Positions 42,800-53,704 of a stretch of 64,000 bases of DNA are shown here, piece after piece. The stretch is from Teratosphaeria epicoccoides (taxonomy: Eukaryota > Ascomycota > Dothideomycetes > Mycosphaerellales > Teratosphaeriaceae). The translations under genes and the position numbers were made by a program. The DNA is taken from NCBI GenBank assembly GCA_021401465.1, contig JADDMT010000002.1, forward strand, positions 620,001 through 684,000, given 5' to 3'. The notes below the pieces were generated by a model that worked only from the letters and a program-made list of their open reading frames with translations, was not told the origin of the DNA and did no database searches. Numbering within the stretch: the stretch's first letter is position 1; each line of letters begins with the position of its first letter.

Positions 42800-43090
42800 G
42801 CATGATTGATTGACGGGTTGCTGACACGAGTGACTGCATCTTCAGAGGCTTGACCGCCTGACGACGCGTTGAGATACTTCTCGATGCGACTGATGGCTGG
42901 TTGATACTGATTGACGGCTGACTGTCCGATACGGAACGGGAGGCCTGGTTGCGATATCGGCTTGCTGACACGAACGACTGTTTCATCAGACCATCGACAG
43001 CTTACTGATGCGGTTGACGACGGATGACTGCTTCTTTAAATGCTGATCTACCTGTTGACGCGGTTGACTGCTCCTTGATACAGATGACCT
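42800..43090. repeat. Degenerate TTGACG/GACTG-rich repeat region
   Basis: Loose repetition of units such as GACGCGGTTGACTG, TGATTGACGGCTGACTG and GATGCGGTTGACGACGG. Unit boundaries are blurred, indicating age. Confidence 0.5.
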
Positions 43091-43391
43091 TGTGGATACT
43101 AGATCGATCGGTGAGATGATGAGATGACCTCTGATGCACTTGCAGTATGGATAGCAGAAGGAAAGCTGCTTACCCGCAACCGAACAATGTGTATTTGCCT
43201 ATACAGGTACAGGTAGCGGACAAAGGTAGTAGTAGTAGTATACGGAGCATGTGGGACTGTAACCAATCAGACAGTCTCATGAATGTAATCATACTAGTAT
43301 GTACTATGAATTTTGCATTAAAAGCTACTACTCGTGCTCGACAGCAGAGCTCTGTCCGGACCATACGTCCTCACATGCCCGACCGCTTGCA

Positions 43392-44579
43392 CTACGACTC
43401 ACTGAAGTCGATCGAAGGAGGTGCGGGTGCGACTTCGAGAATCGCCGGCCCGGCAACGATGACACTGTCCTCGATTTTGGTGACCTTGGCGTTAGTCACG
43501 AAAACGTATGTTTGTCCTCCAACGTTGTCAGGAATGGTAGCAGAGATTGCATCACCTGGAGTGTGAGTCAGCGTCAAGGTTTGGTAGATCTAAGGCGGGC
43601 CAAGTCTTACCATCCACATGACCGTCGACGGAAATGACGCTGAGCCCAGAAACGAAAGTGACAAATGCCGAATCAGGAATAGTGGCATTGGTGGCGGTGA
43701 GGGTAACCTCAGAGCCAGCACAGGGGGCCTGCTCGTCGTGAGATTCATCTGTGTGGTCGTCCTGGGGTTTGTCTGAACCTCCGGGGGCCTGCTCGTCGTG
43801 AGATTCGTCTGTGTGGTCGTCCTGGGGTTTGTCTGAACCCCCGGACCTGACTCCTACTCCTATGGCAATCACTTGACGCTTTTCGGCCTTAGAAGCATCA
43901 GACTTGACCGCCAGAGATGGGAAGGGGGTGAACGGGAGCGGCTTATTGCTCTCGGGGCATGATGTGATGAATGCAGCTGCTAGCGTGTAGACAGAGGTTG
44001 GGTCGAGTGGAGTGCCGTAAGGGTCTGCGAAGGGTACTTCCTGCACAGCAGCACGCTGGTAAGATGTGTGCAGAGCCTCGGCGACTAGGATAGAGCCGGC
44101 GACGGTCAAGTAGTCCTTTGGTATGTCAGCGTCTGTCATAGGGATCACATTGATTGACGTACCTTGCTGGTGATCAGCCCAGCGGCTCCGAGATAGGCAG
44201 AAGTGCCAACGCCCTCCAAGACCGACGACAATGTGATGAAAGATGCAACATCAGTGTAAGGGAAGTTGTAAGTGCATGCGACGGGCGGCGTGATACCAAG
44301 GGCCGTCAGAGCGCTTGAGAGTAGGTCGACGTGCGCTTCCTCGTCGTGAGCGATGTACTTGAGGTTGTTGTAGTACGTGCCACCGTACCCAGCCTCCGTG
44401 AACTCCTCCTCGGTGAAGTTTTGGAGAGCGCCCTTGTAAAAGACATCCTCGAGATGCTCGAGGGTTAGGGCGAATTCGAAGACGAGGCTGTCAATGTTCG
44501 AATCCTCTCGCTTCTGTATTGGAAAGGCAGAGGCCAAGCATGCCAAAGCGGCGGCGGAAAGGACAGTGCGGCCAGCCAT
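43392..44579 (-). CDS. Secreted ferritin-like domain protein (Rds1-type) with tandem repeat
   Basis: Three exons, 44579-44163, 44115-43611 and 43555-43392, with introns of 47 and 55 bp (donors GTACGT and GTAAGA); 361 residues. The signal peptide (MAGRTVLSAAALACLASA) is followed by a QKR dibasic site suited to Kex2. Residues of about 27-200 form a ferritin-like helical bundle: FEFALTLEHLEDVFYKGAL, IAHDEEAHVDLLSSALTALG and, after the first splice, YLTVAGSILVAEALHTSYQR. The middle is an Asp/Glu/His/Ser linker that contains a 20-residue unit in two tandem copies. The C-terminal part resembles a small beta-sandwich (VTLTATNATIPDSAFVTFV). Fungal relatives include the stress-related Rds1 proteins, whose function is unknown. 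Metal binding is possible from the EEAH pattern. The ATG at 44579 is chosen because it directly precedes the signal peptide. Confidence 0.85.
43723..43842 (-). repeat. 60-bp in-frame tandem duplication in the ferritin-like gene
   Basis: Copies at 43723-43782 and 43783-43842 differ at two of 60 positions and encode two identical 20-residue acidic units of the type GGSDKPQDDHTDESHDEQAP. Confidence 0.93.
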
Positions 44580-46265
44580 GTTGAGAAGGTGAACGAGCGG
44601 TGGTAGGACCAAGAAAAAAACGAAGGCCGTGCGAATGCTTCCTATGAGAGGAGCAGTCTTGGTTGTTATAACACCTTCTGCCGTACGAATGTCTGGCCTG
44701 CGCATCCATGCTGGTTGAGCATTTGTCACGTTCGATCATACTCTGTACGTAACAGGCGTGATCCTCGTCTGGGCATTCTTGCTCAATGCAGCTGTGACCA
44801 CGAGGAATTGCCAGCTCGTGTGGTCAGAGTGTACTGCCAAATCAACATAGTTCGACATGCCTGCGCTGCACCAAGCGGCCGGCAGGTTGGCCTTCCGAGC
44901 ATCTGCGGAACAGGCTGTGGTCAAGGGCACTCCCATAGAGATCATGCGCCGCGTACGGCCTTGGATGCCTGCAAAACGTGTGCGGAGAGAGTTCCATTGC
45001 CAGTGTGTTGTTCTGACAAGCAATTCGGAGAGACACATATCCGTAGATGTTGTCAAGAAGAGCCAATCACGCAACAGCGGGATTGCGCCTCCAAAATTAA
45101 GCTTACCTGGTAAAGTCTGGATCGGGAGCTTGTTAGTTGCAGCGTCGATATGTTACCCACAATCGCATGGGAGTGACCTTGCGCAGCTGTACAGGGTGCA
45201 GATTGCACACAGTGACAATCGGGTTTGGGACAACTCGCTGGTTGCACTTTGGAAAAGCTTGCAGACCTGTGAACCGCGTAGGCAGACCACCAAGATAATC
45301 ACCGGAACAGCCAGGGCAATCTGTCCAAGCCCAACGCGAGCTGTTCTACTAATTTGCTAAGCTGTAGTTGTGGTGTCATGCCAAGCCACTGACTCTGTAT
45401 CTGTGCAGTCCAGTACGCCATGGCCGCATGTGACAGAGGTGTTGTTGATAGGTGTGGTCGTGAAGACGAAAGGGCAGGATCCAAATGCTTCGTGGTTCAG
45501 ATTTGGCCCCTGGGGCAGAAATTTTGCAATAATATGTCCCATGGACATGTCCACTTCGACCTGATCATAGTGCCTGCATCTCGATGACATTCTAGGTATC
45601 ATGGGATGCATCGTGACTGCGAAATTGGATCCAGTCCTTGGCTAATATGCTCATCTGTTCTTGCAGGCTTGAGTGGTTAGGGAGCTGAAGCGACGGCCGT
45701 CATGTGCGGGCCCCCCCCGGCCCTGCATATCTCATCCCATTCACCAAGGACATGCCCGGTACGAGTCGATCTACAGCAGACTCTCGAGATACGGATGTAC
45801 CGAATCAGGATATCGCGTTTGTAGTGTGCTACGTCGGGACCTCCTGTTAGATTTGCAGGCAAAATCAGGATCTCGTTCCACTATGCTACAGTAAAATTTT
45901 CTCGCCCTATTCCCCGACAGATCCTTATAAGATGAGGCGCTAAGCCTGGTGGAAGCATAAGCAGATTCAGCTGTACGAGACCACTTAGTCAGGGTATCTG
46001 ATCAGACTAGAGCTCGAGCCAGGGCTCGGCCGAGGACGGTACCTTGGGTACCTTGATCTCGCAGTTGTAATGTTCCGAGCTATTATTTCGAGAGTCTACT
46101 GTATTTGGAAAAGGGTCAAGTCACGACATTCTCGCGCAATATTCCGGAGGTGGCCGCTCGGCTATCAATCAAATTGGCTGATCATTTCAATGATCGGAAG
46201 CTGCCGTATCATGACGCGCATGCTGGCACTCCGACTTTCCTTCTTCGCTCAAATCATCCTCCACA
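44580..46265. other. Intergenic, no supported gene
   Basis: 1.7 kb between the divergent ferritin-like and NAA38 genes. A plus-strand frame at 44857-45360 (167 codons) is unrecognised. A small palindrome GGTACCTTGGGTACC lies near 46037-46051. Confidence 0.45.
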
Positions 46266-46610
46266 ATGCAGGTGGCATCGATTGACAGGCAGCCACCTCA
46301 CACCGTCCCGCAAGATGGAGATACCGCGGCCGAGTATTTGTCCACGTTCCTCAACAAGACACTCCACTTGCACATCACGGATGGCCGCATGTTCGTCGGC
46401 CAGCTCAAATGCACCGACAACGGGCGCAACATCATTCTGGCCATGACTCAGGAGTACCGCCAGCCATCGAAGTTGGATGTCGAGCTGGCAGCTGATCGGC
46501 ATACCAAGGCCGGCAGGACGGGAAATGTCAAGGTCGATATGAAGAAGCGCTTCGTGGGCCTGGTCGTGGTACCTGGGCAGTATATCACGAAGATGGAGGT
46601 AGAGGAATGA
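46266..46610 (+). CDS. NAA38: NatC auxiliary subunit Naa38 (LSMD1/Mak31), Sm-like
   Basis: Single exon, 114 residues. It carries an Sm fold: Sm1 is FLNKTLHLHITDGRMFVGQL with KCTDNGRNIIL (about 28-58), and Sm2 is RFVGLVVVPGQYITKMEVEE at the C-terminus. The TDGR-x-FVG and KCTD-x-GRNIIL patterns and the VVVPG tail match the LSM-domain subunit of the NatC N-terminal acetyltransferase rather than spliceosomal Lsm proteins. An insert between Sm1 and Sm2 (EYRQPSKLDVEL and following) is usual for Naa38. It helps the catalytic Naa30 and the ribosome anchor Naa35 to acetylate nascent proteins beginning Met-Leu/Ile/Phe/Trp. It is convergent with the neighbouring membrane protein. Confidence 0.88.
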   Translation: MQVASIDRQPPHTVPQDGDTAAEYLSTFLNKTLHLHITDGRMFVGQLKCTDNGRNIILAMTQEYRQPSKLDVELAADRHTKAGRTGNVKVDMKKRFVGLVVVPGQYITKMEVEE

Positions 46611-46771
46611 ACAGATCTGGCTTCTTGAAGACTCTTGTCACGCTCGGTGATCCATCCACCTGGAACGGCTAGTCTGCAGTGAACTAGAACCCAGTCCTCC
46701 GTGCCCGCGCAACATAAACAGACTTGCCATTGGCCGTCACGCTGCCAACGCGAAAACCCGGGCTTCTTTCT

Positions 46772-47875
46772 TCAATCTACCGACTCAAATTCAAACATCA
46801 TGCTAGGCACTGACCCGAAGAGAGCTCGTTGGTCCTGCGGCTGATTATCCCACACCGTGATCCGACTAATCTTTTTCTCCCCCAATTGCTCTATATGCTG
46901 CGCCAGAAACCAGGCAATACCGTTGCCATTCGGGCTACCGAGAAGTACCTAAACACCAGAAATGGTGGACGTCAGCGATACGACCAAGAACCCGTGAGGA
47001 TGATGGATACTCACGTCAAAGCCATCGTCCGACGGCAGGAACTCCTCGCCATTCGTAAAATCTCCCAGGTCTGTCATTTGATCGATTCCTCTCTCGGACT
47101 TCAGCACGGCAAGGATGAGGCTGAGTGTGCTGTCGTTAATGATATTGACACGGATGATGCGGTCAATGGCACCGACATCCACGTTCTGGCCCTCGCACAA
47201 ATTCTGCCAGCTCAGGAACGCGACATCGCTCCACTGCCTCAACGGCGCCAGAGGCTCCTGCGGAGGGTCCACGTGCGCGGGCCCTTCATTGTCTGTCGCC
47301 AAGATGGTACCGTGTTCCGGGTTGTACACATTCGTGTAGTACGCATCGCACGCCGGGTACCAAACTCCATCATAGTCGTTCCCATTCATGCTCCATCTAA
47401 TTCTCGTCCAACTGTCGTCGCGGAACCCGGGTACATCAAACTGGTCCAGGGCGCCTGCAACGGCATCGAATTCGTCAGAAGCTTGCGCCAGGCGCTCCTC
47501 CCCCCAGCCGTAGTCCTCGACTTCCCCTATCTCGGTCCATTGCGACGGAGTGGAAGAGCTGCTGGCGATCCTCGTTAGGAGCACTTGGCCCTTGCATCTG
47601 GCTACCAGCACCTCTTCGTCTGTGGCTGGCTCAACCTGCGGCGGGGAGCGGCGGTCTACGTAGTGGAGAGGTGCATTGGGTCTGATGTGGATGGTGGCAT
47701 TGGCGAAAGCCAGAGGGTACACATCGTCGAGATTGAGGCTTTGAAGGTCTGTGAGTTCATCGGGCGTGAGTCCGAGACTCTGAACAGGCTGGCAGCTCCA
47801 TCGAGGCTTGAGGAGGAAGGTGAGAGTGGCACAGGCCACAAGCAAGAATGCATTCTTGAGGTCGCGGGACCGCAT
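46772..47875 (-). CDS. Uncharacterised membrane-anchored fungal protein
   Basis: Two exons, 47875-47015 and 46948-46772, with a 66-bp GTGAGT..TAG intron at phase 0; 345 residues. The N-terminus has a single hydrophobic segment (LKNAFLLVACATLTFLLKP) after basic residues, so a type II anchor or signal anchor is likely and the bulk would be luminal or extracellular. The body is acidic and Trp-rich (WTEIGEVEDYGWGEE, RIRWSMNGNDYDGVWYP, VAFLSWQNLCEG). The second exon completes a LLGSPNGNGIAWFLAQH stretch and a RITVWDN strand that looks like a conserved core. I do not recognise the family. The ATG at 47875 is the first in frame. It lies between NAA38 and JIP5. Confidence 0.75.
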
Positions 47876-48577
47876 CGTGACGATGTCCAAGGCTGGTATG
47901 GCTTATGCCTGCTCTGTGGGCCGAGCCCCGATGAAAATGATGGGGCTTTGTAGTGACTGAAATGCTCCGCCGGTCGAGGGGGTGGACGCGTCTTGTCGGC
48001 AAAGATGAGAGGCGTTGCAGCTTTAAGTAATCCCTTTCGAGCGTTCATGAGACAGCATTGCGCATCGGCGAGGAAGCTGGTCAATGCTGCTACTAGCACG
48101 ACACCCAGCACATTCATTGGCACCAGATGCCATGCTACATCTGTTCGGCTATCATCGCATGTGAGTATTGGGGGCCACAGCATCTGATTGCCTCAACAGC
48201 TACATGAGATGCAATAACAGGACTGAGGAAGCATATTGTCTATGCGTGCGGACAGCAGCTGGGTCTCACTATCACAACTAAGGTACGTCGAGAAGACATC
48301 CACAGCATTCGTGACGATTGCCTGGCGTGACTGGCCCAAGCATGCAATCCGCGAGGCAAGTTTTCGAACAGGGTTGCAAATATGTGCTCAACGAGACACA
48401 TCTATGCGTGCATCTTGCAACTTGGGCTGTCCTACCAGGGGTTCCAGTCTCGGTTAAGGGACTCCTCCGCAAGCGAGTCACGGTGCACGAGTGAGAGATG
48501 TTGCATGTGCGTCCGCGTGAAAGGCCGAATCTTTGAAAGTCATCGTCACAAGCGCTCGCACGCTCAACGCAGCACAC
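47876..48577. other. Intergenic, no supported gene
   Basis: Spacer between two minus-strand genes. Only short frames without recognisable content. Confidence 0.5.
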
Positions 48578-49885
48578 TCAGTCCAGCCCGCCGAAGCTAC
48601 CAAAGCCCGGTTGCTTCGCCGGACCCTTCCGCCTCTTCCTTTTCTTCCTCCGCTTCCGAGCCTTCTCCTCGTCATCATCGCTACCATCGCCCTCCTCGTC
48701 CTCGTCATCACTATCGTCACTGCTGGCGCCTCTCTTCGCGCCCGCATCTACTTCCTCTCCGGCGTCATCCCTCTCCTCGTCCTCAATATGCTCCGACCAG
48801 ACCTTGACAATCTGTCCACCACCGCTAATCATCCTTCCATGTACATCAAAGTCCAGCCCTACTACGCCTTCGACCTCGTCGTGCATGATCTGACCCAGCA
48901 CCTTGTTCATACCAAGACGCACGAAGCGGATCTGTCCGTCGCCCAGGCCGACCGCAATTTTCCTACCAAAGCCGGCGATGCCTTCTGGGATCTCTGCCAT
49001 GACATCGAGTGTTTCCTTGTCTCTGCTCACAGTGATTCGCTCGTCTTGATCATCCCATTGCCCTTTCTCCCACAAGGTCAGCACTCCGTCACCACCGCCG
49101 ACCACCGCCTTCTCTGGTTGGCTGCCGCTTGCTTTCTTGGCTGGCAGACCGGTGAGATAGAGCGAGGACAGCAAGATCTCTTCTTGATCTTCGGACTTGA
49201 CCAGTACACCGCGGCGCAGGTCTGTCAGCGCCAAGGTCGTGCCGCCGGTGGTGATCCACTGCTTGCTGAAGCCGCTGGTGCTCGTTGCGCTGGGCGGGAG
49301 TGGTGATAAGGAGGAGACGTAATCGGTGTGTGGATAGTGGGTCTGGCTGGGCTTTGACGTAACGAACGCCTGTTTACTGTCGTGCACTGGGAGTGAAGGC
49401 GCAGGATCGCGCAGGTCGAAGAGGTGGAGGGCGCCCGAGTCTGTGCTGAGCAGTAGGGTCTGCGGGCTGAGCGCATGCACGACCGTGGGCGCGTCGAGGC
49501 CGTCCTTGGCGTCAAGGGGGATCCCGAGCTTGCCAATGACCTGCCCGGTCTCACTGTCCGCGGCCTTCACCATGCCATCCGTCCCCGCCGAGTACAGACT
49601 CTCGCCTTGCACGCTGTAGCCAAGACACCTGCAGCTGCCCTTGTGCCTTTTCGTCGCCCATGTGGTGTCCACTGTGCCTGTGCCATTGCTCCCTCTCCTC
49701 CCGGCCTTCACCGGCTCCGCTGGCTCTGGCTCGGCGGGGGGAAGCGCAAGAGTCGCGACGTGTCCGCTGCTGAGTCCGACCGCGACCAGAGGCTCGGTGG
49801 GATGGACCGCCTGGGCGAAGAGGTCCGAGGCGAGCGGAAAGGAGCAGAGCGTGTCGAACATTGGTGTGATTGGCGCATGTCGCAT
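48578..49885 (-). CDS. JIP5: WD40-repeat ribosome biogenesis protein Jip5
   Basis: Single exon, 435 residues from ATG 49885; a second Met at residue 9 (MFDTLCSFPLASDLFAQAVH) matches the usual start of Jip5 better. A seven-bladed WD40-type propeller is formed from weakly canonical repeats (AQAVHPTEPLVAVGLSSGHV, LGYSVQGESLYSAGTDGMVK, LLSTDSGALHLFDLRDP, VVGGGDGVLTLWEKGQWDDQ, GLDFDVHGRMISGGGQIVKVW). The tail is a long acidic stretch followed by a lysine/arginine-rich nuclear/nucleolar signal (EKARKRRKKRKRRKG) and ends KQPGFGSFGGLD. Yeast Jip5 (WDR55 in animals) is needed for rRNA processing and large-subunit assembly. The identification is strong. It is divergent from the raffinose synthase gene. 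Confidence 0.92.
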   Translation of the reverse strand: MRHAPITPMFDTLCSFPLASDLFAQAVHPTEPLVAVGLSSGHVATLALPPAEPEPAEPVKAGRRGSNGTGTVDTTWATKRHKGSCRCLGYSVQGESLYSAGTDGMVKAADSETGQVIGKLGIPLDAKDGLDAPTVVHALSPQTLLLSTDSGALHLFDLRDPAPSLPVHDSKQAFVTSKPSQTHYPHTDYVSSLSPLPPSATSTSGFSKQWITTGGTTLALTDLRRGVLVKSEDQEEILLSSLYLTGLPAKKASGSQPEKAVVGGGDGVLTLWEKGQWDDQDERITVSRDKETLDVMAEIPEGIAGFGRKIAVGLGDGQIRFVRLGMNKVLGQIMHDEVEGVVGLDFDVHGRMISGGGQIVKVWSEHIEDEERDDAGEEVDAGAKRGASSDDSDDEDEEGDGSDDDEEKARKRRKKRKRRKGPAKQPGFGSFGGLD

Positions 49886-50021
49886 CGCGGAGGTGGAGCC
49901 TCCCGTTCACTGCTGCTCGCGAAACAGGAAGGAACGCTTGGCCGAGCGAGCGCTTATCGATACAGTGAACTAACTTTACATACTACTTCGGCCTGAGGAG
50001 CTTTCTCTTCTCGCACCATCT

Positions 50022-50066
50022 GTATATTCACTGTATATCACTGGTTATTCACTGTATATTCACGGA
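50022..50066. repeat. Short ATTCACTGTATAT repeats in the JIP5-glycosidase spacer
   Basis: Three to four imperfect copies of TATTCACTGTATA within 45 bp, in the 223-bp divergent promoter between JIP5 and the raffinose synthase-like gene. Confidence 0.7.
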
Positions 50067-50108
50067 CACCTCCTTCTGAACACCCCAAGCTTCACGAAAC
50101 GCTTCCCA

Positions 50109-52957
50109 ATGGTCCTCAAGCGCACCCCGCAGAAAGGCATCTCATTTGGGTGTATGTCGCCACCAACGCGATCCTGTTCCCCATTGATCATCCCATCCCA
50201 TGCTGAATCTTCTCAGATTGTGACACCAAAACCGGTCAGCGTGTGTACCCGCCTCCGCCGGTCTCAAAGATGACAGACCTACTTCCCGAACAGCTTCCGC
50301 CTCAACAGAGGCCTGCCTACCGTCCAAGTGACCAGGCGGAAGACGACGTGCACGTGAAAGTAACGTGTTCGCCCCCCCTGGCACAGGCCACACAGATCGC
50401 GAGACATCAGAACTCGGTACATTTCACCGTCCTGTTGGAGACATCTTCGCCGTCCCTCGTCGACCAGGAAGCAGGAGCTTCGCCAGAGGACGGTCCTCAA
50501 GTCTGCCTGTGGCACAACCACAATGGCCATTTTGACTGGGCTGAATTGCAGTTGAAGCCAACCCAGGATTTTGATGATGTACTGCTAGTCAATCGTCCTA
50601 CCGACAGAAGCCTCATGAGGACATGGTTCACCGCCGAACTCCCAGGACTTCCCAAGCACGCCCAGGTCGTGAACTTCACAGTCAAGTTCCGGGTTGCAAC
50701 ATCCAAGGGATGGCGATGGATCAAGGACACGACTGGCGTGCAGGACGGCGAGCTATACTACCAAAGCCAGGACTATCAAAAACATTCCAGCCATGCATTG
50801 GATCACTTTTTCGACGGTATCAGCCCAGATATTCAAGTGCAGCCTGAGAGGCCGGAGACAGACGACACCTACTTGTACTCGTTGACGGCTCCGGTTAGCG
50901 CTGCCAAGGATCCAGAGTCAGGGTACCAGCATCATCGGCTGGGCAAGGCGAAGGGCGCCAGTAGATGGTTCAGCATTGTTCGTCTCTGGTCACCGTGGTT
51001 GGCTCCTCGACAAGGCAAAGACAAATTCGAACTTGACAGAGACGGCATTCTTGTATCATTCCTGCGAACCGATGGATTGCACGTCGTCTGTCTCGCTATC
51101 AGCGGTGTCGAGGATGTTGTCACCACTTTCATCAGCGAAGATGGCAATCTCGTAACCAAAAGCCGTAACGATCGCACAGGCACAGGCACAAGTAGGGTCT
51201 TGGTGGCTGTGGCAGATTCATTCGACGTTGCAAACGCGGCTGTGATGTATGCTGCTCGCAAAGTCGTCGGAACCTACGGCATACTCACATCCGACGATGA
51301 GACGGCGAAATTGGTGGACGAAAAAGTGAAGCCCGAATGGATGGAGGAGTGGTACGACGGCCTCACGTACTGCACCTGGAACGGCCTCGGCCAGAACCTC
51401 ACCGACGAAAAGATCTACAAAGCTCTCGACTCCCTTTCGTCCAACGACATCAACATCACAACCCTCATTATCGACGACAATTGGCAATCTCTGTCTGCAC
51501 ACGGGAGTCAGTTCGGTCGAGCCTGGACTGAGTTCGAAGCCAACCGCGACGGTTTCCCCGAGGGCCTCAAAGCTACCACCAAGAAAATTCGCGATCGCCA
51601 CCCCAACATCAACCATATCGCCGTCTGGCACGCTATTCTTGGCTACTGGGGCGGTGTAGCCCCAGGATCTTGGATTGCGAAGAACTACAAAACCACCACC
51701 GTGGAGAAAGAAGACGGCGTTGCGGGCGGCGCATTCACCGTGGTAGCAGCCGAAGACGCCAAACGCCTCTACGACGACTTCTACCGCTTCCTCTCCGAAA
51801 ACGGGATCGATGGCGTGAAGACTGACGCCCAATTCTTCCTCGATCAACTCCTTCATGCTCCCGACCGAAGAGCCATGATAACGGAATACCAAGACGCCTG
51901 GACGCTCGCCCATCTCCGCCATCTCTCCAGCAGGGCAATATCCTGCATGAGCCAAGCGCCCCAGATGATCTTCCACTCTCAACTTCCGACCAACAAACCC
52001 CGCCTCCTGGTGCGCAACAGTGATGACTTCTTCCCTGATGTCGAGGCCAGCCACCCTTGGCATATCTTCTGCAATGCTCACAATTCGATTCTCACGCAAC
52101 ACCTGAACGTCCTGCCCGATTGGGACATGTTCCAAACGTCGCACCCGTGGGCGAGTTTTCACGCTGCCGGACGTGCAATCTCGGGTGGTCCAATCTATTT
52201 TACTGACGAGCCGGGGAAGCACGATATTCAGCTCATTGGACAGATGACGGCGCAGACGACCAGGGGCAAGACTGTTATCCTACGGCCGCACAGGATGGGT
52301 CGGGCGATGGACGTGTACAACGCTTTCGATTCCCACGCACTGTTGAAAGTAGGGACATATGTCGGGTTCGCGCACACAGGGACCGGCATCCTGGGCGCTT
52401 TCAACTGCGGAAAACAACATGTCTCTGAGCTGGTGTCGCTTTCTTCTTTCCCTGGTACGGAGCAGGGGCAGTACGTGATCCGCTCCTTCGTCTCTGGAGA
52501 AGTCAGCTCAGTCATGACACGCGGCCAGCGGACCGCGGCTGTTGGACTGGAGCTAGGGGCTGGAAATTGGGACATCCTCTCCGCCTTTCCGCTGCACAGT
52601 TTCACGCTCCACGACAAACCGATCTCGGTTGCGATGATGGGCTTGCTCGGCAAGATGACGGGATCGGCTGCTGTGACTGGATACGATGCGTATGTCGAAT
52701 CAAATGGGCGATTGAGGTTGTGGACTTCGATCAAGGCGCTTGGTGTGCTGGGGATTTACATCTCGGATCTCAATACACGGGACGTGAAGAGTGAGATGAT
52801 TGCGCTGATTTATGGGAAGCCGATTCCTGCGAGCACGGTTCGGGTTCATGGGGTGTGCGATAAGGTGCTAGAAATTGATGTGGCGAAGGCTTGGGAGGAG
52901 TCGGGGGAGAAGGCGGGGTGGAGCAATGAGGTCAGCATTGAAGTGTTTATTGGGTGA
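50109..52957 (+). CDS. Raffinose synthase / alkaline alpha-galactosidase (GH36) family protein
   Basis: The preferred model has a 43-nt first exon (50109-50151), a 65-bp intron with GTATGT donor and TCAG acceptor, and exon 2 at 50217-52957, giving 927 residues. Without the small exon the first ATG is 50270 (895 residues). The raffinose-synthase domain fills the protein: FTVLLETSSPSLVDQ near the N-terminus, VGTYGILTSDDETAK, then the barrel with EEWYDGLTYCTWNGLGQNL, LIIDDNWQSL and HIAVWHAILGYWGG. GIDGVKTDAQFFLDQL (nucleophile Asp near 551) follows, and then SDDFFPD with HPWHIFCNAHN. Fungal members (often called Sip1-like) act on galactosyl or related oligosaccharides; true raffinose synthesis is not established in fungi. 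No signal peptide is visible, so it should be intracellular. Confidence 0.87.
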
Positions 52958-53254
52958 GAGGGGCTGGTCGTGGTGGTCATGTGGCGGCTGAGATGTCGAG
53001 TACGAGAGGGAACAAAGGTTTTATGGCGTGTAAAGGACTATTTGCAGTCCTCTAAACAGTCAGCCACTCAGACTGTTTGACCAACTCTTTAGCTCGGTCA
53101 CTGCTATGCAAAGATTGGACACCACCGGCAGACGCATCAATTGGGCATGCTTAGTTCGACTGACGTGCCGAAAGACAGATGACACTGAATGGGGACAGGT
53201 ACGAAACCCGAAAGAGTGACTTGATTGACTGTGGAGAGGAGACCCGATGCGTCC

Positions 53255-53704
53255 TCACTCCGCCTCCTCCATCAACTTCCGAAACATCTCCTCCTTCCTC
53301 TTTTCAATCTCCGCCACCTTGGCCGCCTCAACCTCGCTCTCGCTCAACGGCACCTCCTTCCCCTCGCCGTCCACCTTCTTGGTCGACACAACCGGGTCCT
53401 CCATCAGCACGGCAGTCTCGGCATACTTCTGATGACTGCCATACTTCTCCACGAGCGCGCGAATCGAGCTGTCCTGAGCATTTTTGTTGAGCTGAAAATT
53501 CACATTCTGGTACATTCGGCCGTCCTTGCCCGTGAAGATGCTGCTGAAGTCCAGGCGGCCGCCGACTTTGGTGTCGTTTTGCGTGTTGCGGGCGGGCGTG
53601 AGGCGGGAGCCGACAGGGCCGACGCTCTTGAGCTTTTGGATGATGGTGCCGGAGGTTGCGGCGTGTTTTCGGATCTGCTCGAGGGTTTTTTGGAGGATGC
53701 CCAT
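53255..53704 (-). CDS. Small conserved-looking protein of unknown function
   Basis: The ATG at 53704 opens a 149-residue frame. The frame also continues upstream to an ATG at 53881, but the stretch between contains a clean intron signature: a GTAAGT donor following CCTCAA, a CTAAC branch and a CACTCAG acceptor immediately before the ATG. If spliced, the upstream codons are out of frame, so that part is best read as a 5' leader with an intron. The protein has a basic amphipathic N-terminus (MGILQKTLEQIRKHAATSG, possibly a mitochondrial presequence), a middle with RLDFSSIFTGKDGRMYQNV, and an acidic/basic helix at the end (EIEKRKEEMFRKLMEEAE). I do not recognise the family. Confidence 0.65.
   Translation of the reverse strand: MGILQKTLEQIRKHAATSGTIIQKLKSVGPVGSRLTPARNTQNDTKVGGRLDFSSIFTGKDGRMYQNVNFQLNKNAQDSSIRALVEKYGSHQKYAETAVLMEDPVVSTKKVDGEGKEVPLSESEVEAAKVAEIEKRKEEMFRKLMEEAE

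Larger units (their letters stand above)
40432..43391. other. Gene-free stretch with repeat and transposon relics
   Basis: About 3 kb without a supported gene. It holds an LTR-like AT-rich element around 41962-42260, a hairpin at 42229-42281, a poly-T run near 42491, degenerate TTGACG/GACTG repeats at about 42800-43090 and a short GTA array near 43226-43240. A minus-strand frame at 42986-42522 (154 codons) is made partly of these repeats and is probably not a gene. Confidence 0.5.

Noticed and set aside
42522..42986. 154-codon minus-strand frame rich in SIS/QPS repeats
   Set aside because: Made largely of degenerate simple repeats in a gene-free region; no domain and no intron support.
51218..52222. 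334-codon minus-strand open frame
   Set aside because: Shadow of the raffinose synthase-like gene in a GC-rich third-position region.
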